A stretch of DNA of 64,000 nt from Chionoecetes opilio (GCA_016584305.1 JACEEZ010005937.1:114440-178439), one strand, 5' to 3'; counted from the first letter of the stretch, positions 1 to 17,281 are shown. Numbers and translations: made by a program. Notes: generated by a model from the sequence alone, not told the origin.

Positions 1-1147
1 ACCATCACCCCCACCCATTCACTCACCCATCACCCACACCCATACCATCACCCCACCCATTCACTCACCATTACCCATCACCCTACATCAAGGTTTCCTC
101 AATTCTCGCAACCACTTTTTTTTCACAATTATCGCTAATAGGCTGCTAAAAAAAAAAAAAAAAAAAGGATCGGATCATCTCATAATGGGCTTAAACCTTC
201 CCCTGGTCAACCGTTCCAAAAATGTGCCATATGAGGTGTTGCGCCACGGGGGGCGGAACCTATACCAACACACACACACACACACAACACACACACACAG
301 ACAACAACAGACAGACAGACAGACACACTTTCGCTTATATTTACCATACCATTACCCATACCCCCCACCTATTCCCTCACCCATCACCCATCACCCCAAC
401 CCATCACCCCCACCCATTCACTCACCCACACCCCACCCACCCACCAACCCATTACCCATCACCCCACCCATTCACCTCACCCATTACCCATCACCCTACA
501 TCAAGGTTCCTCAATTCTCGCAACCCACTTTTTTTCACAATTATCGCTAATAGGCTGCTAAAAAAAAAAAAAAAAAGTGATCGGATCTCTCATAAGTGGG
601 CTTAGACCTTCCCCTGGTCAACCTGATTCCAAAAATGTGCCATATGAGGTGTTTGCGCCACGGGGGGCGGAACCTATACCACACACACACAACACACACA
701 CACACACACACACACAACACACACACACACAGACAGACAGACAGACACACTTTCGCTTATATTTACCATTACCCATTACCCATTACCCCCCACCTATTCC
801 CTCACCCATCACCCATCACCCCCAACCCATCACCCCCCACCCATTCACTCACCCATCACCCCACACCCATTACCCATCACCCCACACCCATTACCCATCA
901 CCCCACACCCATTACCCATCACCCCACCCATTCACTCACCCATTACCCATCACCCTACATCAAGGTTTCCTCAATTCTCGCAACCCACTTTTGTTTTCAC
1001 AATTCTCGCTAATAGGCTGCTAAAAAAAAGAAAAAAAAAAAAAGTGATCAGATCATCTCATAAGTGGGCTTATGACCTTCCCCTGGTCAACCTGATTCCA
1101 AAAATGTGCCATATGAGGTGTTTGCGCCATGGGGGGCGGAACCTATA

Positions 1148-1206
<59 letters not shown>

Positions 1207-1235
1207 GACAGACAGACACACTTTCGCTTATATTA
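1..1235 (-). mobile_element. HEL-1 composite repeat, three chained partial copies
   Basis: Three head-to-tail units end near 340, 762 and 1235. Each unit has a minisatellite of cacccattcactcaccc type, then the block aattctcgcaacccactttt, a poly-A stretch, a conserved block with ttcccctggtcaacctgatt, then (CA)n, (CAGA)n and ctttcgcttat. Read on the minus strand this is the 5' part of the HEL-1 family seen again at 44-47 kb and 51-52 kb. None of the three units contains the 3' hairpin and CTAG end found in those copies, and the first unit starts outside the window. Open frames rich in HTHT or TPHPFTHP are only minisatellite read-throughs. Confidence 0.75.
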
Positions 1236-1243
1236 TTATAGAA

Positions 1244-1250
1244 GATATAT

Positions 1251-1314
<64 letters not shown>
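1244..1314. repeat. (TA)n microsatellite
   Basis: Almost pure TA dinucleotide directly after the HEL-1 end. Confidence 0.95.
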
Positions 1315-1318
<4 letters not shown>

Positions 1319-1720
1319 ATAAATTAGCAGTATCATGCTAATGCTATACGCGGTGGCAATGATTTTAATTAGTCATGTATGCCTAAATAATCACTGACCA
1401 GTCTTGGTATGGGATGAAGATTCACTGTATACGCAAAAACATGAATACTTTATGTGCTTCAAACGTAAATGGCACACATGCAAGGATTTCCATAAGTTAG
1501 TATAGGCCATACTGGCGTGCAGATTGATAGAGCTTGCATAAGAGTAAAGGACAAACATTTCTCTGGATGTAGTAGTTGGCAGTATAGTGTGTTTATCTAG
1601 TTTGTTGTTGGCAGCGTATATAGGAGATCAGAGCGAGGAAGATGAGGTACGTGCGAGGGTGTTCAGGTTCTGATCTAGACATCTTGAAAGAAGCGTTCCT
1701 TGTAGGAAGTGTGTATACAT
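1315..1720. other. Unassigned unique sequence
   Basis: Nothing recognisable: no long open frame, no repeat shared with the rest of the window. Confidence 0.5.
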
Positions 1721-1721
1721 A

Positions 1722-1992
1722 TGGTATGCGTTTTTCACCCATGGTCTTGTCCACGTGAGTCGGACTCGCGATCGCCAGTTTCACCTCCTCCCAGTGCGAG
1801 CTTGGAGCTCATTATTACCGATCTTTGGGTAATGCTAGGACCTCACACACCACACACACATATCCCATTGCTCAAGTGGGACAGTAACCGCCCGAATTTG
1901 TCAGTGAAAAATCCCGGGAGCAGTGAGGATTCGAACCAATCTACCACATAATCGCAGGCCAGCGCGCTATTCACTTGACCAGCGTGGTGGTG
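1722..1992 (-). mobile_element. tRNA-derived SINE, family SINE-C
   Basis: On the minus strand the head has a Pol III B box (ggttcgaatcc, plus positions 1928-1938), followed by a body about 200 bases long. The copy at 46939-47225 has the same head and body in the other orientation, including the segments accatgggtgaa and tgcgagcttggag. The copy abuts a (GT)n/(TA)n tract at its head. Confidence 0.8.
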
Positions 1993-2122
<130 letters not shown>

Positions 2123-2132
2123 TTGTGCCAGA

Positions 2133-5410
<3,278 letters not shown>

Positions 5411-5411
5411 C

Positions 5412-6440
5412 TGATTCGTGTCCTGGTGGAACGCCGACATGAATTTCGACAGGGGATGCTTGAAGCTTATGTTGATCTCAAGAAGGCGTTTGACTCGGCG
5501 CATCGTGAGTCACTCTGCTCTTCTACGACTTCGTGGGATTCCTGCAAGGACTATTGGTTTGATGACTGGTCTTTACTCTGGGATTGAGTGTGCTGTGAAG
5601 TGTGGGGGAGGTGTATCCAGCTTTTTCCCTGTGAATACAGGAGTGAGGCAAGTGTGTGTCCCTGCCCAATACTTTTTCAACACTCGTATGGACTGGGTAT
5701 TCCAAAGTTGTATATCTAAGTGATTGTGAAACATCCCTCGGCAACACAAAGATCACTAATCTTGGTTTTGCCGATGAATCAGTAATCTTTGCTGAGACCC
5801 TGGTGATGGCTCTCGAGGCGCTGCACGAGGAGGCAAAGTTTTTGGGACTTGAGGTTTCCAGGCTCAAGATCAAGATCCAGGTGTTTGAAGGCTTACTAGA
5901 TGAAACAGTACAGTTTGTTCATGCGTGCTGCGAGGACATTAAGCTCTTGGAAAGTTTTACATACCTTGATAGTGCAGTTCATAATGACGGCGGGTCACGT
6001 CAAGAAGTCTTATAGCGGATTGGCATAGCCCACGGTGTTATAGACTCACTCAGCACGAGTATTTGGCGTTGTCTGTACCTGTGCAGAAGGACAAATATCC
6101 GGATCTTCAAGTTTCGTGTGATCCCTATCTTACTTTATGGTTGTGAGACATGGACACTAAATAGCGACTTGAATAGGCGATTCGAGGTCTTTGGTAATAT
6201 GTGCCTTTGCAGAATCATGGGGTATCGCTGGGATGATTACGTGTCATATCAGCGATTGCACGGTGAGACTGAATCGAGGCCTATTACCTGCATAGTTCGT
6301 CAGCGCCAGCTTCGGCTATATATGGGCATGTGGCACGCTAGCCTGAAACCGATCCTTCTCATCGGGTTGTCTCTGCATGAGACGAACCGGCCTGGAGGAG
6401 GCCAAGGGGAAGCCGACAAGGCTCGTGGCTAGGGCAAGTT
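5412..6440 (+). pseudogene. RTE-type LINE copy 1, broken reverse transcriptase
   Basis: This is parallel to RTE copy 2 at 23.0-24.9 kb, beginning at the RT segment LVERRxxF and running to the C-terminal LRLYxGHVAR-type region. Frames change several times (5418-5723, 5656-6015 and 6118-6432 each hold a piece) and an in-frame TAG follows QEVL near 6013. The catalytic box at 5767-5778 reads FADE instead of FADD, so this copy is also dead at the active site. Recognisable C-terminal text includes LLYGCETWTLNSDL and IMGYRWDDYVS. The copy ends where the antisense LINE-J copy B begins. Confidence 0.8.
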
Positions 6441-8373
6441 GATGTTCCCTGTCGAGATCTTTAATTTTCTTTTTATACATCACAAAGGACTGGCCAAGGG
6501 CAAACCAAAAAATTACATAAAGCCGGCTTAGATGTCAGTCTCTATAAGGGAGACAGTAAGAGAATATAAAAAGAAGGAGTGGGCCAATTTAGTTCGGGAG
6601 GTGTCTTGTTGCTCCTCTCTTGAAAACATTTAAGTCGTAGACAGGAGGAAAAATAGAAAAAGAAAGAGATTTCCAGAGTTTGCCATGCAGTGAAGGGGAT
6701 GAAAGAGTGAATATACTGGTTAATTATTACATTAGAGAGATGGACAGAATAGGGATGAGAATGAGTAGAAAGTCTTGTGCAGCGAGGCCGCGGGAGGGGG
6801 GAAGCATGCAGTTAGCAAGTTCAGAAGAGCAGTGAGCATGAAAGTAACGGTAGAAGATTATCAATAGCTTGCCAATTATTGGCAAGCTATTGCCAATAGC
6901 AAAAGGAAGCAATATTGCGGCGGTGGTTTAAAGATTGAAGACAGTCAGTCAGAGGAGAGGAGTTGATAGACGAAAAGCTTTTGACTCAACCCTGTTTAGA
7001 AGGGCTGTATGAGTGGAACCCCCCCAAACATGGGAGGTGTACTGCATACATGGACGGACAAGATAAGGCCCCTGTACAGAGGAGGCAACTGGGACGGAGA
7101 AAAGAATGGACGCAGACGCCACAGAACACCTAACTTCATATAAGCTGTTTTTGCAAGAGACCAGATGTGAGATTTACAGTTCAGATTTTTAGTAAATCAT
7201 ACTCCTGGTATGTTCATTGTAGAAGAGGGAAACAGCTGAGCGTCGGTGAAGAAGAGGGGATAGTTGTCTGGTAGTTTATGTCGAGTTGATAGGTGAAGAT
7301 ATTGGGTTTTTGAGGCATTGAACAAAAAAAAGGTTTGCGTTACCCCAATCAGAAATTATAGAAAGATCAGAAGTCAGGCGCTCTGTGGCGTCCCTCCGTG
7401 AATCACTTAGTTCCTGTTGAGTTAGACGTCTAATGAATGACGTTGAAAAACGCAGGGTAGAATCATCAGCGTAGGAGTGGATAGGGCATTGAGTTAGACC
7501 TAGGTCATTAATAAATAATAGAAAGAGAACGGGTGATAGGACAAAACCCTGAGGAACACCACTATTGATAGACTTAGAAGAAGAACATTGACCGTCTACA
7601 GTAGTTGCAATATAACGGTTAGAAAGGAAACTTAAGATAAATGTGCAGAGAGAAGGATATCAACTGAATTAGAGTTGTTTATAAATTAAAGATTTGAGCC
7701 AAACTCTATCAAAAGCTTTTAATATATCAAGCAAGGGCAACAGCAAAAGTTTAACCGAAACCCCTAAAGGAGGATGACCAATATTCAGTTAGGAAAACTA
7801 GAAGATCGTCAGTAGATCGCCCTGTACGGAAATCGTACTGACGATTAGATAGAAGATTGTGAACAGATAGATGCTTAAGAATCTTCTTTTTAGGTATATT
7901 TTCAAAAGCTTTAGAAAGGCAGGAAGTCAAAGCTAAAGGACGGTAGTTTGTAGGATTATAACGGTCACCCTTCTTAGGAACAGGTTAAATGTGAGCAAAC
8001 TTCCATCAAGAAGGAAAGGCGGACGTAAATAGACAGAGACGGAAAAGTTTGACCAGGCAGGGTGCAAGCACAGCATCACAGTTTTTGAGAACAATAGGAG
8101 GGACTCCGTCAGGACCGTAAGCTTTCCGAGGATCTAGGCCATAAAGGGCAAGGAAAACATCATTACGAAGGATCTTAATACTAGGCATAATATAGTTAGA
8201 GGTAGAAGGAGAAGGAGGAACAAGGCCTGCATCGACCAGAATGGAATTTTTAGCAAATGTTTGAGCAAAGAGTTCCGCTTTATAAATAGATGAGACAGCT
8301 GTGGAGCCATCTAGGTGAAGCATAGAAGGGAAAGATGCAGAAGTAAAATTGTTAGAGATGCTATTAGCTAGAA

Positions 8374-10916
8374 AAGGGGTTCTCAAACTGGGTGCCGCGG
8401 CACCCTGGGGTGCCACGGACAGCGCCTAGGGGTGCCACAAGATTGCCATGAATTTTGGCAATAATGGCAATAGAATGTAATAGTACTCCTTGCGTAACCA
8501 AATTTTCTTTGTTTATACGCGTCGGTCGTCCAGTACCTGATCGGTTCTTGTCCCATTTTTGTCAGTGAGGCACTATACATCGAGCTGTACGTGTGTATTC
8601 CTTGCTGCTTCTGATATTCTGCAGCTGTATTGAACTTGCAATGGATAAGTTTGTCATTAAGAAGAGAAAACATGGAGATAGTGGTGAGGGTGAAGAAGGA
8701 AACGAAAGTAGAAGTACGAGTGAAAAAGATTTGGCCATTCCCACAGCAAAAAAATCAGCTTCCAAAAAAAGCAGGAAAAATCGCTCCTATTTGGATAATT
8801 ATCTAGATTTGGGATTCTTTTGGTGTGGCGATGAGGTTAATCCTACACCACTGTGTGTTATTTGTGGTGATAAATTAGCTAATGAGGCGATGGTACCCAG
8901 CAAATTAAAGAGGCATTTATCTTTGAAACATGGTCATCTTGCCAACAAGCCTCGATCCTACTTTGAAAGGACTTTTAAATGAGCAAAAACAACAGAGGGT
9001 GATGCTTTCTAAAACAGTCACAGTTTCTGATAAAGCACAAGAGGCCAGCTACTTAGTTGCAGAGTTAGTCGCTAAAAGCATGAAACCTCATACAATAGCA
9101 GAGACACTAATTCTTCCGGCTTGTAGTGCCATTGTAAAAACAATGTTTGGAAGTGAAGCAGAAAAACAAGTGAAAAAAATTCCCGTCTCGGATAGTACCA
9201 TCAGCAGACGGATTCATGATATGTCAGCAGACATAGAGGAAACTGTATGTGCCTCTGTAAAGGAAAGTGAAATGTTTGCACTTCAGGTAGATGAGTCCAC
9301 AGATATTGGAGGTAAGGCTCAACTATCGGCATTCATTCGCTACATTCATGATGTTAAAATAGTGGACCAGTTTTTCTGTTGTAAGGAACTTGAGGAAACA
9401 ACAACAGGCAATGATATTTTCGCTACATTAAGTGAGTACATAAAATCAGTTGGTTTGTCCTGGCAATCTTGTGTAGGGATTTGTACAGACGGGGCGCCTG
9501 CCATGATTGGCTCAATTAAAGGATTTGTGTCACTAGTGAAGAAAGAAAACAGCAGTGTCATAACAACACATTGCTTTCTCCATCGTGAAGCGCTGGTTGC
9601 TAAGACAATTGGCAATGATTTGAAGTCTGTACTGGAGAAAGTTGTAAAAATGGTGAACTTTATAAAGAGTCGGCCACTTAAGACTCGTCTGTTTGCTAAG
9701 CTGTGCGAAGAGGTTGAGGCAAAACATGTGAATCTTCTTCTACACACGGAGGTGAGATGGCTGTCAAGAGGGAAAGTATTGTCACGTGTGTATGAACTGA
9801 AGGAAGAGATGCTTACTTTTTTCACCCTTGAACAACAAGAGGAATTATGTGACTTACTGGCAGATGACACTTGGTCTGCCAAATTGTCTTACTTGGTAGA
9901 CGTATTTGAACATTTAACAAGGTAAATTCCAGCATGCAAGGTAAATCAGAAAATATCTTATCTTCCACTGATAAAATTAACACTCTGAGAGAAAAACTGC
10001 GATTGTGGGTTGGCAGAGTAAAGAAAGGCAATTTGGATATGTTCCCACATGCTGCAGCAGCAACAAGCGGTAGACGTAGACTTCGTAGAGAGATCATTTC
10101 TATTATTTCTGAGCATCTTGAGAAACTGGAAAAGCAACTTCAGCACTATTTTCCAGACATATGCACTGAAAACTATGACTGGATAAGAAACCCATTTGTT
10201 GCACCAGTATCAACCCAATCTCAGCTTACCGGGGGCCTTACCCTCACGGAAGAAGAGCAGTTAGTGGAAATGCGTAATGATCGTAACCTGAAGTTATTGC
10301 ACATGCAGCTGCCTCTTGACGAATTCTGGGTTCAGATGAAGGCTAAGTATCCTCAAGTTGTAAAGAAAGCTCTGGTAATCCTTATCCAGTTCTCTACATC
10401 TTACCTGTGTGAGCTGGGATTTTCTGTTCTAGCAAACATTAAAACGAACAAGAGGGCAAGATTGCAAACTCTTGAAGAAGAAATGAGAGTATGTTTGTCC
10501 ACTATTCAACCCAACTTGAAAAGGATCTGTCAGTCACATCAAGCACATGTATCTCACTAAATCAGGTTAGCTTTTGTTTGTTTTGCTTATTTGACTATCA
10601 GTGATTATCATGCCTTTTTTCTTCTTCTTTTTATGCTACTTTGCATTTATAACTCTTAAGTTAATCTAATATTCTGAATCTAATTCCACTGATGAGTTCT
10701 ATGTTTGGGCATGTACTACAGTAGCCTACATCATATGTTAATTTTGGTTTGAGTACGGATAATAATTTTAAATAATTAATTAAAGTAATTCCAACAGGTA
10801 CAATTTTATATCAGAAGTTAATTCATGTGAGGAGGGGTGATGGTGAAAAAGGGGTGCCACAGAAAGGATTATATAAATCCAGGGTGCCATCACTGACAAA
10901 AGTTTGCGAACCTCTG
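8374..10916 (+). mobile_element. hAT transposon inserted in LINE-J copy B
   Basis: A 2543-bp element with imperfect terminal inverted repeats: left aaggggttctcaaact, right (reverse complement) cagaggttcgcaaactt. It is flanked by an 8-bp target duplication, agctagaa at 8366-8373 and agctagat at 10917-10924. The uninterrupted site is visible in LINE-J copy C near 19570 (agctagatgccagagg). Just inside the left repeat is a short GC palindrome, gtgccgcggcac; the right end has related gggtgcca blocks. It carries one transposase gene reading left to right. The eight-base duplication and CAG-GGTTC-type ends are typical of the hAT superfamily. Confidence 0.92.
8641..10560 (+). pseudogene. hAT transposase with BED zinc finger (ZBED5-like), two frameshifts
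   Basis: The start ATG at 8641 opens MDKFVIKKRKHG; an upstream in-frame ATG at 8593 is less likely because the second hAT in this window starts in the same way. A BED-type finger follows (CVIC, then HLSLKH). The catalytic core is in the second frame: DESTD near 9291, the THCFLHREAL block, and EVRWLSRGKVL. The C-terminal hAT dimerisation region (YLCELGFSVL, then KTNKRARL) is in the third frame. One extra base near 8970 and one missing base near 9916 break it into pieces at 8641-8982, about 8972-9925 and about 9916-10560; the two changes cancel, giving about 639 codons overall, a normal length. Sequence is otherwise well kept, so inactivation looks recent. Hosts have domesticated such genes, but the frameshifts speak against that here. 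Confidence 0.9.
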
Positions 10917-11299
10917 AGCTAGATGCCAGAGGTCACGAGAGGAGTTTGATTCAGAAAAGATTTGACATTTTCTATGAATGCAGTAATTTTTGGTAAGTTG
11001 AAAAAAAGATTTGGCATGATTTCGGGGAGAAATATAGTGAGCATGAGTTTCAGGAGAGGGATGGTTACGGTACCGTCTGTGAGGAGCCTCTCTATCTTGG
11101 ACAGTATGAGAACAAACAGAGTTAAACCAAGGTTGACGAGCTTTAGGATTAGAAAAAGTGTGATGAATGTATGCCTCCATGCCAGAGACAATAACCTGAG
11201 TAATATGCTCTGCACAAAGAGATGGGTCTCTGACACGGAAGCAATAATTATTCCATGGAAAATCAGAGTAGTACTGCATTAGGTCTTCCCATTTAGCTG

Positions 11300-12697
<1,398 letters not shown>

Positions 12698-12971
12698 AGC
12701 TGCGTTGAAATGTCAGAAGCACCTCCGCTTAGGTGGGTCCCGAGGCGGTACCGGGGCGATATGACAGGTTACAGAAATAAGATTGTGATCAACACTATTT
12801 GTAGAGGGAATAGATAGTGAATCTGCTTCAGCATGTGTTTTTTTCAATCGCCTTTCCAAACACTTGTCTTATCTTTTGAACGAGCCTTATATGGAAACTA
12901 CAGTATCGAATGTTCGTAGTGATTGGTGTAATGCCTGCTTGAAATTGTTCATCAAGCCCCCTGCATGAAAT

Positions 12972-13100
12972 TGTGCTTGGTATGGGAAGGGAGCCTGCAT
13001 GGGGACTCCCGCGTGGTGACCCCCGGGAGTAGCGTCGTAGGGTGGGCGAGGCGACGCGCCCCCCGCCGCATGCCCCCAATGATTGATTAAATGATTGATT
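12972..13100 (+). mobile_element. RTE LINE 3' end, 5'-truncated
   Basis: About 128 bases matching the last part of RTE copy 2 (24770-24893): gcttggtatgggaa, ggtgacccccgggag and atgcccccaatgattgatt. It ends in the gattgatt tail characteristic of this family. Confidence 0.85.
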
Positions 13101-13106
13101 GTTACA

Positions 13107-13336
13107 CTGATACTTATGGTAAAGAGGATACTTATGATAAAGCTGCAGTATTACGATTATAGGATACCCATCATAAGGCTGCATCGTTCTGAACAGGGGA
13201 TACATATGATAAGGCTGCAGTGTTATGAACAGAGGATACTTATCATAAATCTGCAGTGTTATGATAAAGACGATATATATCATAAAGTTGTAGCGTTATG
13301 AACAGAGAATACTTATGATAAAGCTGCAGCGTTATA
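13107..13336. repeat. 36-bp minisatellite, about six diverged units
   Basis: Units of the form ataaggctgcagtgttatga followed by acagaggatacttatc repeat about six times with many substitutions. It begins right after the RTE tail. Open frames across it follow from the unit length being a multiple of three. Confidence 0.8.
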
Positions 13337-13445
13337 AAGTGTGTGTTTAAGATGTATTCAGTCCTGCAGTAACGAGATAATGCTAATGGGCGATAGAGTT
13401 CTGCCGTGACGGGATGACAATAATTAGTGTATTAATAATTTAGTG

Positions 13446-13735
13446 TCGTCTCAGTGGTGTTGTGGTTAGCGAGCTTAGCTACGAATCTGCGGGCCCTGGT
13501 TTGAATCCGGGTCAGAGCAGTCAGCAACCAGCCCAAACAGCTTTTCATAATTCCTTTCGGGGTTGGTCAGTAAATTGGTACCTGGGAAAACCTGAGGAAG
13601 GTAACTATGGTAACCCGGATGTCACACAAGCCGAGTGTCCCGGGGTAGCAGGTTGTTACCCACCACAGGCTCAAAGGCTAATGCAATGGAGATGAGCACC
13701 GAGACTACGCGCAGCAGTGAAGCTACTACGATTAC
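13446..13735 (+). mobile_element. tRNA-derived SINE, family SINE-D
   Basis: The A-box-like segment tggtgttgtggttagcgag and B box ggtttgaatcc lie in the first 70 bases. They are followed by a body with gtacctgggaaaacctgagg and a 3' part ending before gattacattttt. A second head-only copy lies at 15729-15815. Confidence 0.75.
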
Positions 13736-13739
13736 ATTT

Positions 13740-14245
13740 TTCTTCAGTATACAAGATAAAATAGAATGCATGTTATATTTTACATAGGTATATTAGTAAT
13801 GTATGTATTGAGGATAGCATTCAAAATTATTTTCATTTTCAGTATTTAGATGTCGACTCCCTGCTAATTAGTTAGGTTGACTTTCCTAAGCTTCCTCCCC
13901 TATTTGTTGCATTTTGTCAGGGGAAAATAATGGCGAAGGTTACACGTAAAAGGAATCCGGATGTCGAGACGCCCCACCCCCCACCACAGCCCAATGCTGG
14001 CGATGACAAGCGGACAACACTCTGTCGTTCACGTGAGGTTGAATAAGACAAACTTAAGCGGAGAAAATTTTTACCTTCTAAAATCCCATTATTGGAGCGT
14101 CAGGTAACAACGATCAACGTCAAGGCGGCGCACCGTAAAGCCTCGTTATGATCCTAATCACCAGACCGACCGCCGCCACACTACCCACCTTGCCGCCTCG
14201 CCATCACGGAGTCCACACTCCGTGTACCTACTCCATGACGGAAAA

Positions 14246-14281
<36 letters not shown>

Positions 14282-14333
14282 ACCACCCACCCACACACAC
14301 ACACACACACGCACGCACACTCCGTACGTTAGG
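13740..14333. other. Unassigned sequence with a (CA)n tract
   Basis: No gene seen. 14248-14310 is an interrupted CA repeat directly upstream of a SINE-A head. Confidence 0.6.
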
Positions 14334-14626
14334 GTACTCCGTAGTGTAGTGGTTAGCACGCTCGATCCACAACCGAGAAGTCCCGGGTTCGATTCCCGGG
14401 CGGAGCGGAGACAGATGGGCTGTTTCCTTAAAACCCGAGCCCCTGTCCACCCAGCAGTGAATGGGTACCGGGTGTTAGCCGGGGGTTTGTGACCCGCTTT
14501 CTGGGGTGATGGTTTCGGCCAACACGAAGCACTAAGGATGAATGATGAAATGTAACTATAGAGACGGGGCCATACGAGTGTAGCTCAGGCCCTGTAAAAT
14601 ACGACTAGCTGAATACAACTAGGTGA

Positions 14627-14627
<1 letters not shown>
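14334..14627 (+). mobile_element. tRNA-Val-derived SINE, family SINE-A
   Basis: The head folds as a tRNA: A box tagtgtagtggttagcacg, an anticodon loop carrying CAC (valine), and B box gggttcgattccc with a paired T stem. The body contains gagcccctgtccacccagca and gtgttagccgggggtttgtg and ends at gtgaataca, passing into (CA)n. It is a SINE rather than a tRNA gene because the same head plus body recurs at 58560, with fragments at 40062 and 59018. Confidence 0.88.

Positions 14628-14704
<77 letters not shown>
14628..14704. repeat. (CA)n microsatellite at SINE-A 3' end
   Basis: Pure CA for about 76 bases, continuing directly from the SINE tail. Confidence 0.97.
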
Positions 14705-14706
<2 letters not shown>

Positions 14707-14870
14707 ATGTATCATTTATATACACGCATGGTGCATAACATAAAAAGGGTCGAAAGAGGGCATGAGTGATGGAGGCGGAGGCATGGGCGAACCAACACAA
14801 GGAGCTCCTATGATCGCAGCTTGTTTTCACGAGCCATAGCTAGGTCAATTAAAGGATCATTTAATCGACC

Positions 14871-15230
14871 ATGGCGACCGAGCGTCATAGTAGCAGGGCC
14901 TGGGGCATGTGTTCCCCAGCCTGGCGGCAGGGCATCGCAGCACGGGCCGCGGGGAAACTGTCCATTTTGTCCTACCAGGCCATGAAATCGGACGTTGATC
15001 TTACTTTTGAGTCAAATGCTCAAACTAATAAGCTGACTGGAGCCCCCGAGGAAGGAAAAGGGAGACAACGAACGCCGGAAGAAAGAGACGGAGCAGCGGG
15101 AGAACAGACAAGGTGGGAGCGAGCACCAAAGGCTGCTCGGAGACTCAGTGATGAAGCAGAGCTGAAAGGAGTAATGATGCGGATGAGTGCTGGCCACAAC
15201 CTTCTTAGCATCGACCGCTTGGTGCACTGA
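14871..15230 (+). CDS. Hypothetical 119-residue open frame, doubtful
   Basis: An ATG in good context (accatggcg) opens a frame of mixed, charged composition without low-complexity runs, ending TGA at 15228-15230. I recognise no domain, signal peptide or membrane segment. The opposite strand is also open over much of it (15020-15304), which happens by chance in GC-rich DNA. There are no supporting splice sites, polyadenylation signal or relatives in this window. It could be a chance frame, an exon of an unknown gene, or part of an unrecognised element. Confidence 0.2.
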   Translation: MATERHSSRAWGMCSPAWRQGIAARAAGKLSILSYQAMKSDVDLTFESNAQTNKLTGAPEEGKGRQRTPEERDGAAGEQTRWERAPKAARRLSDEAELKGVMMRMSAGHNLLSIDRLVH

Positions 15231-15676
15231 GGAACATGACGACCACGAGTGATTCGGCAACCATCAGGGACTTGAGGGACAGGCATCAGGGACAGGCACT
15301 CCAACCTTCACACCCTCGCTTGTCTGTGCATTGTGCATATGTTTGAGGTATACCTAAACCTCTGCGGGGTCATATTATATTTTGAACCGCTGAGGTAAGC
15401 CGGGGGCTGAATAGAAATAAAGGGGAATGCCAGATAGTGCCGCTCAATAAAGAACAGGATATAATTATTTCAAGACCTAGTTACTGTAGAATTCGCTTCT
15501 CGTCTTGAGTTCTTGAGCCAAACGTAACTTTATTCTTCCTTCTGAAAGGTTGAGGAGAAAGTACACCAGTTTTCTGCGTTGTTCTCATAAGATGAAAATT
15601 GACAGTATGTACAATAAATAACAAATAAAAAGATAGATAAACGCACAACATAAAAAAACGAGTACATAATATTACA
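15231..15676. other. Unassigned sequence
   Basis: No gene, repeat family or structured site recognised. Confidence 0.5.
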
Positions 15677-15680
15677 TCTA

Positions 15681-15728
<48 letters not shown>

Positions 15729-15815
15729 ATGTCGCCTCCGTGATGTAGTGGATACCGCGACTAGCTACGAATCAGCGGGCCCTGGCTTGAATCCGGGCCG
15801 AATATTGCCGTTTGT
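15677..15815 (+). mobile_element. (TATC)n tract and SINE-D head fragment
   Basis: A tetranucleotide run (15677-15728) leads into a SINE-D head (gtgatgtagtggataccgcg, then ggcttgaatccggg), truncated after about 85 bases. Confidence 0.75.
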
Positions 15816-15874
15816 TTTCTGGAACAGTATCTCGCGTTTACTTTTGAACACGTCAGCAGCTTAGGTCACGTTAG

Positions 15875-16137
<263 letters not shown>

Positions 16138-16882
16138 TTATTTTTTACATGACAAAAATCCTGCCAAGGGCACAAAATAAGATCCCGAGAGTAACAAAAA
16201 CTTCGCTTTGTTGCCAGTCCCTATAAATAAGACAGTAAGAGGATAAAGAAATGGGGGGTGGACCAATTTAGATCGGGAGGTGTTTTGTCATTCCTATCTT
16301 CAAAATAATTAAGTCGTAGGAAAATGGAAGAATAGAAACAGGAAGAGAGTTCCAGAGTTTACCAGTGGAAGGGATGAAAGAGTAAAGATACTGTAACTCT
16401 TGCATTAGGAAGATGGACAGAATAGGGATGAGAATGAGTAGACAGTCTTGTGCAGCGAGGCCGCAGGAGAGGGGGAGGCATGCAGTAAGCAGGTTCAAAA
16501 GAGCAGTGAGCATGGAAATAACGGCAGAAGATAGCAAGAGTAGCAGCTTTGCGTTGGTGATTCAAAGATTGAAGACAGTCAGTCAGAGGAGGGGAGTTGA
16601 TGCGACGAAAATGTTTTGACTTAAATCTGTTTACGAGAGCTGTATGAGTGGATCCCCCCAAACATGTGAGACATACTCCATACATGGGCGGATAAGGCCT
16701 CGGTACATAGTAAGGAACTGGAAGGGTGGAAAGAATTGACGCAGACACGTAACTTCCTAGAAGCTATTTAGCAAGAGATGAGATGTCAGATTTCCAATTC
16801 AGATATTTAGTAAAGGATAATCCAAGAATGTTCATTAAAGAAGGAGATAGTTGAGTGGCATTGAAGAAGAGGAGATAGTTTA

Positions 16883-17281
16883 GGGGATGCGGTGGCCGAG
16901 TGGTTAGCGTCTTGGAGTGGTGAGCTCAATGTCCCGAGTTCGAATCCTGCCGGGGGCAACTCTTTCAAGAGCCTGGTATGGAAGCAGAAGGTCCCGAGTT
17001 TAAGTCCCACCAAGGATCAACTGTCAAATCTATCGTGAAACGGCTAAAGAAACCCGCATGCAGGTATATACCTGTCCTCCGACTGCGAGAGCGACGGTGG
17101 AACTCCAGGGCCTACATGAGCCTGAATGAAGATCCGAACATCACAGGCAACGGGATCTTCACCTAAGACCACAGGTGTCATTATAAAAAAAATCCAGCCT
17201 GCGTCACTAACGGGAGAGATAATTTCGACATCACAACTCTCCAGATGCCTACAGGCGCTATAGGCTCCAATATAAAAGAAA
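16883..17281 (+). mobile_element. SINE-B inserted in LINE-J copy C
   Basis: Same tRNA-like dimeric head as at 3553 (gcggtggccgagtggttagc, B box gagttcgaatcc, second half gtcccgagtttaagtccc) and same body. The LINE text gaggagatagtt stops before it and resumes with tcgagtagatag after it. Confidence 0.85.

Noticed and set aside
544..750. Cysteine-rich CVCVCV peptide resembling a small secreted toxin
   Set aside because: It is the reverse reading of CA repeats in HEL-1.
9346..10146. Minus-strand frames inside the hAT element
   Set aside because: Shadows of the transposase on the opposite strand.
14831..15000. Further minus-strand exon of the Ig-domain gene
   Set aside because: An LRCPAARLG-type frame exists but lacks a pyrimidine-rich acceptor and convincing Ig residues.
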